Of a stretch of 64,000 nucleotides of DNA, positions 57,761-64,000 are shown in pieces. The notes below the pieces were generated by a model. The model saw only the letters and a list, made by a program, of their open reading frames with translations, did no database searches and was not told the DNA's origin. The stretch covers positions 86,924 through 150,923 of the forward strand of contig NZ_RMVG01000012.1 in NCBI RefSeq assembly GCF_003813865.1. The letters are read 5' to 3'. Within the stretch, counting starts at the first letter, position 1; the number at the start of each line of letters is the position of its first letter. The stretch comes from Candidatus Pantoea deserta (GTDB lineage: Bacteria; Pseudomonadota; Gammaproteobacteria; Enterobacterales; Enterobacteriaceae). The translations under genes were made by a program, and so were the position numbers.

Positions 57761-59374
57761 ATGCGCGACACCCTGCAAAGCACCCTGCCCCGCAAAAAAC
57801 ATATGAAGCTGAGCACGCTGGCCACACTGATGACGGGCGCGGTCGTCACCTTCGTGCTGCTCAGCGTCCATCTGATCTACTTTTTCCAGATTGGTCACGC
57901 CACCCGCGCCCAGCTGGAGGATAAGGCGATGGCCGTGGCGCGCACGCTGGCTGACGTCCCCGATATTCAGCAGGCGCTGAGCGGTTCGCCGGATGCGAAT
58001 ATTATCCAGCCCATCGCGCGCGCCGCTCAGCAGCACAATAACCTGCTGTTTGTGGTGGTGACCAATATGCAGACCATCCGCTATTCGCACCTTAATCCGG
58101 CGCTGATCGGACAGAAGTTTATCGGCGATGATATTCTTCCTGCCCTTCAGGGCAAAGAGAACGTCTCGGTGAACCGCGGCGCGCTGGCTGAAGCGCTGCG
58201 CGTCTTTACGCCGGTGTATAACGCTCAGCATCAGCAGATTGGCGTGGTCTCAATCGGCATCTCGCTGGAAGCGGTCAGCGATCAGATCAGCCAGAGCCGC
58301 TGGAGCATTATCTGGACCATCCTGATCGGCGCGCTGGCCGGCACCCTGGGTACGCTGGCGCTGGTCAAAACCCTGAAGCGGATTCTGTTCGGCCTTGAAC
58401 CCTGGGAAATTTCTTCACTGTTTGAACAGCGTCAGGCCATCCTGCATTCGCTCAAAGAGGGGGTGATTGCCGTCGACGCCCATGCCGAAGTGTCGCTCAT
58501 CAATGAAGCCGCACGGAAATTGCTGACGGATAGCGCCACCAACAGCATGGACGAAACCAGCGTTATTCACGCTCAGCTGCTGGAGACGCTGCGCTCCGGA
58601 CGCGCGCGGCGCGATGAAGAGCTGGAGATTAACGGCCATATTCTGTTGAGCAATACCGTGCCGGTCTACAGCCAGCAGCGGCTAATCGGCGCCGTCTGCA
58701 CCTTCAGGGATAAAACTGAAATCAGCCAGCTGCTCCAGCGCCTGAGCGGCATGGTAAACTACGTTGACGCGCTGCGAGAGCGCTCGCATGAATTTATGAA
58801 CAAGCTGCACGTCATTCTTGGCCTGCTGCACATGAAAAACTATGCGCAGGTCGAAGCCTACATCCTGAAGACTGCCAACAACTACCAGACGGAGATCGGC
58901 TCCCTGCTCGACAAGATTAAATCGCCGGTGATTGCCGGGTTTCTGCTGAGTAAAATTAATCGCGCGTCTGACAGCGGCCATCGCCTGACGCTGAGCGACG
59001 CCAGCTTCTTGCCTGACATCGGCAATGAGCAGCAGATTGCCGTGCTGATTACCGTGCTGGGCAATCTGATCGAAAACGCGCTTGACGCTATGGGTGAGGA
59101 AACCAACGGCGATATTCACGTTATGCTGCACTATCAGAACGGCTGGCTGGCGTGCGAGGTCAGCGATGACGGCCCTGGCATTCCGGCCCAGACCCTGGAT
59201 GCTATCTTTGAAAAAGGCTTTTCGACGAAAGGCGAAGATCGCGGCGTCGGGCTGTATCTGCTGAAGCAGCAGACAGAGAGCCTCGGCGGCAGCGTCAGCG
59301 TAGAGTCAGAACCCGGCGTGTTTACCCAATTTTTTGTACAACTTCCCTGGGATGGAGGCAATAAAACCGCATGA
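57761..59374 (+). CDS. dcuS: C4-dicarboxylate sensor histidine kinase DcuS
   Basis: A 537-residue membrane sensor for fumarate, malate and succinate, closely similar to E. coli DcuS (543). Membrane span 1 lies near residues 22-42, then a periplasmic PAS/Cache sensor (VARTLADVPDIQQAL, SHLNPALIGQKFIGDD), span 2 near 183-205, a cytoplasmic PAS and the kinase core. The phosphorylated histidine is H343 in RERSHEFMNKLHVILG, and the ATP lid is DDGPGIPAQTL with GVGLYLLKQQ. ATG 57761 gives the MRDTL start corresponding to E. coli MRHSL. Overlaps dcuR by four bases. Confidence 0.95.
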   Translation: MRDTLQSTLPRKKHMKLSTLATLMTGAVVTFVLLSVHLIYFFQIGHATRAQLEDKAMAVARTLADVPDIQQALSGSPDANIIQPIARAAQQHNNLLFVVVTNMQTIRYSHLNPALIGQKFIGDDILPALQGKENVSVNRGALAEALRVFTPVYNAQHQQIGVVSIGISLEAVSDQISQSRWSIIWTILIGALAGTLGTLALVKTLKRILFGLEPWEISSLFEQRQAILHSLKEGVIAVDAHAEVSLINEAARKLLTDSATNSMDETSVIHAQLLETLRSGRARRDEELEINGHILLSNTVPVYSQQRLIGAVCTFRDKTEISQLLQRLSGMVNYVDALRERSHEFMNKLHVILGLLHMKNYAQVEAYILKTANNYQTEIGSLLDKIKSPVIAGFLLSKINRASDSGHRLTLSDASFLPDIGNEQQIAVLITVLGNLIENALDAMGEETNGDIHVMLHYQNGWLACEVSDDGPGIPAQTLDAIFEKGFSTKGEDRGVGLYLLKQQTESLGGSVSVESEPGVFTQFFVQLPWDGGNKTA

Positions 59375-60090
59375 TCAATGTGTTAGTGGTCGATGATGAC
59401 GCCATGGTCGCCGAGCTGAATCGCGTGTATGTCGGGCAGGTGCCGGGCTTCCACTGCATCGGCACGGCCTCTACGCTACAGCAGGCGAAAGAGATGATTG
59501 TACACGGCGAACCTGCCGTGGATCTGGTGCTGCTGGATATCTACCTACAGCACGAAAACGGGCTGGACCTGCTGCCGGAGCTGCGCGAGGCGAAGCAGCC
59601 TGTTGAGGTGATTATCATCTCCTCCGCTGCCGATGCGGCCACGATTAAAACCTCGCTGCACTATGGCGTGGTGGATTATCTGATTAAGCCTTTCCAGTTT
59701 CCACGCTTCGAAGAGGCGCTGACCAACTGGCGGCAAAAAAAATCGCTGATGGACAACCACCTTTACTATCAGCAGGCAGAGGTCGATCAGCTTATCCACG
59801 GCAATCCGCCGACCAGTAACGACAACAAGCGGCTGCCGAAGGGGTTAACGCCGCAGACGCTGCGCACGCTGTGTCAGTGGATCGACGCCCATCCAGGCAG
59901 TGAGTTTTCCACTGACGAGCTGGCGGCCGAAGTGAATATTTCCCGCGTCTCCTGCCGGAAATACCTGATCTGGCTGGCGCAAATCAATATTCTGTTTACC
60001 AGTATTCATTATGGCGCAACCGGCCGACCGGTGTATCGCTACCGCTTGCAGCCCGAATATCATTCGCTGCTCAGGCAGTACTGTCAGTAA
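59371..60090 (+). CDS. dcuR: C4-dicarboxylate response regulator DcuR
   Basis: A 239-residue response regulator, same length as E. coli DcuR. The receiver domain has the acidic pocket VVDDDAMVAEL, phosphoacceptor D56 in LLDIYLQHENGLDLL, and the SSAADAATI and IKPFQF lysine region. The C-terminal helix-turn-helix includes FSTDELAAEVNISRVSCRKYL. In E. coli it activates fumarate respiration genes. Here the convergent neighbours encode a soluble fumarate reductase and its flavinylating enzyme, likely targets. Its 3' end overlaps apbE by 20 bp. Confidence 0.95.
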   Translation: MINVLVVDDDAMVAELNRVYVGQVPGFHCIGTASTLQQAKEMIVHGEPAVDLVLLDIYLQHENGLDLLPELREAKQPVEVIIISSAADAATIKTSLHYGVVDYLIKPFQFPRFEEALTNWRQKKSLMDNHLYYQQAEVDQLIHGNPPTSNDNKRLPKGLTPQTLRTLCQWIDAHPGSEFSTDELAAEVNISRVSCRKYLIWLAQINILFTSIHYGATGRPVYRYRLQPEYHSLLRQYCQ

Positions 60091-61045
60091 TCAGCCGGTA
60101 GCGGTCGTCGAGCAGGCGGAAAGCGAACTGGCGTGAAGAAGAGCAGATAACCTCGGCGTCGCGCGTGACAAAGATCGCCTCAATGTGCGGCAGCGCGCGC
60201 AGCGCGCTAAGGCTTTTCTCGACGCCCAGCCCATAGAGCAGCGTGGTGTAGATGTCGCCGTCCAGCGAGCGATCGGAAATCACCGTCACGCTGAGTAGCT
60301 CGTTATCCAGCGGATAACCGCTGCGCGCGTCGAGGATATGGTGATAACAGCGCCCGTCGCGTTCGAAATAGCGCTCATACACGCCAGAGGTCACCACGGA
60401 TTTGCCGACGACCTCAATTACCCCGATAAGCTCGTCGGCGCGCCCAAAGGGCGTTTTTAAACCCACGGACCAGCCTGCCGTATGCGGCGGCGCGCCAAGC
60501 GTCTGTACATTGCCGCCCAGGTTGATTAATGCCCTCTCCACCTGCTGATGGCGCAAAAAACCGCGCACCACATCGGCAATATAGCCTTTGGCGATAGCGC
60601 CCAGATCGATCTCCATGCCGGGCTGACGCAGAAACACGCTGAGCCGCGCCGGATCCAGCTCGACATTATGCGGGTCGGTCAGTGCCATTAGCCGGTTCAG
60701 TTCATCGGCTGGCGGCACGCTGTTGCCCTGAAACCCGATTTTCCAGCGCTTTACCAGCGGGCCGATGGTGAAATTAAACAAACTGTCCGGCAGCAGGCTC
60801 ACCTGATGCGCGCAGGCGATCAAATCGAACACTTCGCGGCTGACGCTGACGGCGTTCTGGCCTGCGGCGTGATTGATCGCCATCACTTCAGAGTGGGCGC
60901 GATTGACCGTCAGAATATTTTCCTGATGGCGAATCAGACGAAACACCTGCGCGGCCAGGGTGGGATTGTTGTCAAACAGCTTAAGAAGAATGGGCGATCC
61001 CATTAACACGGCGGACCAGGCATACACGCCTTCATCAGTTGACAT
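60071..61045 (-). CDS. apbE: Cytoplasmic FAD:protein FMN transferase ApbE
   Basis: Transfers FMN from FAD to a threonine or serine of the target FMN_bind domain. The 324-residue protein has the ApbE motifs: EIDLGAIAKGYIADVV, ALINLGGNVQTLG and HHILDARSGYPLDN. No signal peptide or lipobox is present, unlike classical periplasmic ApbE, so it should act in the cytoplasm, where its predicted target encoded upstream also lies. Shine-Dalgarno GGAG lies six bases before the ATG. A terminator stands between it and the reductase gene. Confidence 0.92.
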   Translation of the reverse strand: MSTDEGVYAWSAVLMGSPILLKLFDNNPTLAAQVFRLIRHQENILTVNRAHSEVMAINHAAGQNAVSVSREVFDLIACAHQVSLLPDSLFNFTIGPLVKRWKIGFQGNSVPPADELNRLMALTDPHNVELDPARLSVFLRQPGMEIDLGAIAKGYIADVVRGFLRHQQVERALINLGGNVQTLGAPPHTAGWSVGLKTPFGRADELIGVIEVVGKSVVTSGVYERYFERDGRCYHHILDARSGYPLDNELLSVTVISDRSLDGDIYTTLLYGLGVEKSLSALRALPHIEAIFVTRDAEVICSSSRQFAFRLLDDRYRLITDSTA

Positions 61046-61066
61046 AGGGGTCTCCGCTATTGGGTT

Positions 61067-61099
61067 AAAAAAAGCGGCACCTGATATTCAGGTGCCGCT
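61067..61099 (-). terminator. Intercistronic terminator between fumarate reductase and apbE
   Basis: AGCGGCACCTGA-TAT-TCAGGTGCCGCT is a perfect 12-bp stem followed on the minus strand by seven U (A run at 61067-61073). It lies after the reductase stop and only about 25 bp before the apbE start. apbE is therefore expressed by partial read-through or from its own promoter. Confidence 0.88.
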
Positions 61100-61154
61100 G
61101 TCTCAGTCAGCGCGCGAGGGCGAAAGATAACGTCGCACCTTCCGCGTTATCTGT

Positions 61155-63932
61155 CTAGCTGCGGGCCAGCGCCGCCGCATGACGACCGGCAAGAATGCCG
61201 AAGATAATAATATCCGCTACCGCATTGCCGCCGATGCGGTTCGCGCCGTGGATGCCGCCAACTACCTCGCCCGCCGCCCATGCGCCGCGAATCACCTGTT
61301 TGTTGCTGTCGAGCACCGCCGTGTCCGGGTTAATGGTAACGCCGCCCATGGTGTGATGCACGCCAGGCGCCACGCGAATGGCATAAAAAGGTCCCTGATT
61401 GAGCGGATGGCGCAGCGCGGTGGTGCGGCCAAAGTCGCTGTCTTTCTGGTTCACGACAAAATCGTTATAGCGGGCCAGCGTCTCTTCCAGCGTGGTGTGT
61501 TCCATATTGAGCTTCACCGCCAGCTCGCCCGCCGTCGGCGCGCTGATCACAAACCCTTTGGCGATATACTCGTCCGCCGCTTTGTTGTTCTGCCGCACCT
61601 GTTCGTCAAACACGACCCAGGCGCTTTTCTCTGGCAGAGCGATAATCTCCGCTGAAACTTTGTCGCGGGTCTCCATCTCGTTAAAGAAACGCTTGCCCGC
61701 CTGCGACACCAGGATAGCGCCGCCGCCGCGAATGGACTCGGAAATCAGATAGGACGTGGTCTGTTCGACGGTCGGGTGGATCTGAATTTCACTCATATCC
61801 ACGGTATCCGCGCCCAGTTTTTGCAGCATGGCGATACCGCTGCCGGTCGCGCCCTTATGGTTGGTGGTCACAAAGCCATCCAGCTCAGGACGGTATTTCA
61901 CCACCATTTCGCGGTTGGCGCTAAAGCCGCCGGTGGCCACGATCACGCTTTTCGCATAGAGGATGCGGCTGTCATAGTACTCATCCACCACCTTCACGCC
62001 GGTGACCGCGCCGTTTTCAGACAGGATCTCCTCTACGGAAGTGTCAAGCAGCACCTCAATGTTGCGCTTGTTGATATTTTTCACCAGGCCGCTGATCAGG
62101 TAGCCGCCGACCGCTGAGCGATCCGCCGGACGGTGCGTTCTGTCGATGCTCATGCCGCCGGTAATGGTGATGTCGTTCAGCTCGATGCCGTGATCGGCCA
62201 GCCAGTCGATCGCCTCCGGCGCCAGCTCGACAAATTCCCGCAGCAGCACCGGGTTATTTTTATTTTTCCCGCCTTTCAGCGTTTCCTGATAGAACAGCTC
62301 TTTGCTGTCCTTGATGCCTTTCATCGCCTGGAAGCGGGTTTCCGCCGCGTTCATGCCGACGGACGCCTTGATAGTGTTACCGCCGATGGTCGGCATTTTT
62401 TCGATAATCACCACGCGCGCGCCTTCGTCATGCGCCTGAATCGCCGCCGCCAGGCCTGCGCCGCCGCTGCCGATCACCACCACGTCGTAGTTCTGCGGCG
62501 CGGACGGGTTGCCGCCCTCTTCAATCACATACTCTTTGCTGGAGGTGGAGAGCGCGCGCGATACCGCTTTTTTCAGCGCCTCGCTCTGCGTGGTCGCGCC
62601 GGTAATCGCGTCAACGTGAGGACTGTTGGCTACCAGCATGCGGTTACGCAGGCTTTCAAAGGTGGCGGTGAAATCGACGTCCAGCGTGTCGTCCGGCACC
62701 ATTGAGATGTCGGTAATACGGTCGGTATCCAGCGTGACGTTGATTTTCAGCTTCAGCGCTTCCGCTTCGACTTTCTCCTGATAGACGCCGGCCTTGTATT
62801 TGCGGCCCGGCGCGCTGACTTCGCGGATCATTGCGTCCACCAGCGAGAAGCGCCACAGCGGTTCAGGGATCATCAGGGCTTCGCGCTGGGTGCTGTCGAT
62901 AAACAGATCGAGGTGCTCGTTATTCAGCACGCGATCCGCCCAGTCCGGATAGGCGATACAGGCTTTGCCAATCGCCACCAGATCATAGCCGTGCTCCAGC
63001 GCCGTCTCGGCGTCGGATTTATTCACTACGCCGCCCACGCCGATCACCGGCACTTTCGCCAGGCGTTCGGAACGCTGCGCGATATATTTATCGATCAGCG
63101 GCGTGGGATCCTGCGTATCCACGATAGAGGGGCGCAGCAGCTGACCTACAGAGAAGTGCACGTAATCCAGTCCGCGCTCCGCCAGTTTCTCCAGCAGGTA
63201 GAGCGTGTCGGCAAAACGAATGCCGGGCACTTCAATCTCTTCTGGCGAGAAGCGGTAGCCGATAATAAAGGTGTTGTGCGCGATGCGCTCCGCCATTTTA
63301 TGGGCGATGTCCAGCACGGCCAGCGGGAAACGCGCCCGGTTTTCGCGGCTGCCGCCCCACTTGTCGTCGCGCTGGTTGGAGTTGGGAGAGTAGAACTGCT
63401 GGATAAGATAGGTGTTTGCGCCGTGCAGCTCTACGCCGTCAAAGCCCGCCTTAATCGCGCGGTTCACCGCGTCGCCGAATTTGGTGATCATCACTTCGAC
63501 TTCGTCAGCCGTCAGCGCCTGCGGCTGAGTCGCGCCTTCTCGCGGCGCGGCGATAGCGCTCGGGCCCACCGGCGTTTTGCCCCCGATCAGCTCTGGCTCC
63601 ACCATGCGGCCGCCGTGGTAAATTTGCAGGATAGCCGTGGAGCCCTGCGATTTGATGGCGTCGGCAATTCTCGCCAGGCCGGGGATTTTGTTGTCGCTGT
63701 CGATAGCGATCGCCCCTGGAAAAGCCGGGCCTTTGGCATCGATAAAACAGCATTCGACGATGACCGTACCCAGTGTACCGGCGCGTGCGCGATAATATTC
63801 CACCAGTTCGCTGGTAACCGTACCGTCATAAAAGCCCGTGCAGGTGGTCATGGGGGCCATGACCAGACGATTTTTTAATACGGCCCCATTGGGCAAAGTG
63901 AGGGGATTTAAAAGCGGGGTGCGAGTGTTCAT
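61155..63932 (-). CDS. Soluble NADH:fumarate oxidoreductase (OYE-like / FMN_bind / FAD_binding_2)
   Basis: A 925-residue cytoplasmic flavoprotein without signal peptide. Residues ~1-345 are an NADH:flavin oxidoreductase of the old yellow enzyme family (NRLVMAPMTTCTG, GVELHGANTYLIQQF). Residues ~375-455 are an FMN_bind domain with the flavinylation motif DAITGATT (441-448, likely FMN on T448). Residues ~475-920 are a fumarate-reductase-type FAD domain (VVIGSGGAGLAAAIQAHDEGA, HRPADRSAVGGYL, HHTMGGVTIN, GGIHGANRIGGNAVADII). This set of domains, with an adjacent ApbE, matches the water-soluble NADH:fumarate oxidoreductase described in Klebsiella. It would regenerate NAD+ anaerobically by reducing fumarate. 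The related urocanate and other enoate reductases are alternatives. GGAG lies nine bases before the ATG. Confidence 0.9.
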   Translation of the reverse strand: MNTRTPLLNPLTLPNGAVLKNRLVMAPMTTCTGFYDGTVTSELVEYYRARAGTLGTVIVECCFIDAKGPAFPGAIAIDSDNKIPGLARIADAIKSQGSTAILQIYHGGRMVEPELIGGKTPVGPSAIAAPREGATQPQALTADEVEVMITKFGDAVNRAIKAGFDGVELHGANTYLIQQFYSPNSNQRDDKWGGSRENRARFPLAVLDIAHKMAERIAHNTFIIGYRFSPEEIEVPGIRFADTLYLLEKLAERGLDYVHFSVGQLLRPSIVDTQDPTPLIDKYIAQRSERLAKVPVIGVGGVVNKSDAETALEHGYDLVAIGKACIAYPDWADRVLNNEHLDLFIDSTQREALMIPEPLWRFSLVDAMIREVSAPGRKYKAGVYQEKVEAEALKLKINVTLDTDRITDISMVPDDTLDVDFTATFESLRNRMLVANSPHVDAITGATTQSEALKKAVSRALSTSSKEYVIEEGGNPSAPQNYDVVVIGSGGAGLAAAIQAHDEGARVVIIEKMPTIGGNTIKASVGMNAAETRFQAMKGIKDSKELFYQETLKGGKNKNNPVLLREFVELAPEAIDWLADHGIELNDITITGGMSIDRTHRPADRSAVGGYLISGLVKNINKRNIEVLLDTSVEEILSENGAVTGVKVVDEYYDSRILYAKSVIVATGGFSANREMVVKYRPELDGFVTTNHKGATGSGIAMLQKLGADTVDMSEIQIHPTVEQTTSYLISESIRGGGAILVSQAGKRFFNEMETRDKVSAEIIALPEKSAWVVFDEQVRQNNKAADEYIAKGFVISAPTAGELAVKLNMEHTTLEETLARYNDFVVNQKDSDFGRTTALRHPLNQGPFYAIRVAPGVHHTMGGVTINPDTAVLDSNKQVIRGAWAAGEVVGGIHGANRIGGNAVADIIIFGILAGRHAAALARS

Positions 63933-64000
63933 CTGGATTAACTCCGAAAATTAAAAGCTGAGAAATCTTTGCGGACGGGGTTTCCTGGTGATTATTCAAA
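63933..64000 (-). promoter_or_regulatory. Leader of the fumarate reductase gene (cut by the window edge)
   Basis: Only 68 bp upstream of the reductase start are in the window. They contain the ribosome site and part of the 5' leader. The promoter and any DcuR, FNR or CRP sites must lie beyond the edge. Confidence 0.4.

Overview
The window is GC-rich, densely coded DNA of an Enterobacterales chromosome. From chaC to ychF the gene order is the one known from Escherichia coli (chaCBA, kdsA, sirB1-sirB2-prmC-prfA-hemA, lolB-ispE-prs, ychH, pth, ychF), with accessory genes at the joints. Protein sequence style, the assimilatory nas cluster and the reduced type VI-related locus point to the Pantoea/Mixta/Erwinia side of the order. 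That placement is an inference; no species is claimed.

Layout. 1-7060: spy and the arginine succinyltransferase operon astCADBE behind a sigma-54 promoter. 7061-12000: an AT-rich gap, a general porin, a YneE-type bestrophin homologue with a perfect CRP-like palindrome upstream, a small lipoprotein and a YchO-like inverse autotransporter. 12085-19233: a sugar or polyol ABC operon with two short-chain dehydrogenases and a divergent DeoR-family regulator. 19230-31223: a full assimilatory nitrate/nitrite block (nitrate ABC transporter, a NasC-NasB-NirD fusion, NasA, a sirohaem methyltransferase, NasR) with a complete sigma-54/NtrC promoter and an ANTAR-type antitermination leader.

31721-40724 is the most unusual part. 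It is a self-contained set of type VI secretion membrane and phosphorylation-switch genes: SH3-like lipoprotein, DotU/OmpA TssL, a short IcmF/TssM, TagF, the FHA protein TagH, PP2C phosphatase, an unknown exported protein and a transmembrane Ser/Thr kinase. No sheath, tube, baseplate, ClpV, Hcp or VgrG gene lies on either side: nasR flanks it on the left and chaC on the right. The TssM ends about 200 residues after its third membrane segment, so it lacks the large C-terminal periplasmic part that normally contacts TssJ.

40764-55186 is the conserved housekeeping core. At the usual dauA (ychM) position after prs there is a membrane GGDEF protein whose 3' end overlaps ychH. 55389-57246 holds a LysR/NmrA divergent pair. 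57761-63932 holds dcuS-dcuR facing apbE and a three-domain soluble NADH:fumarate oxidoreductase, a fumarate-respiration unit that works without the membrane FrdABCD enzyme.

Functionally the window combines nitrogen scavenging under NtrC/sigma-54 (ast and nas), anaerobic fumarate use as an electron sink (dcuSR, frd, apbE) and an apparently stand-alone Ser/Thr phosphorylation module built from type VI parts.
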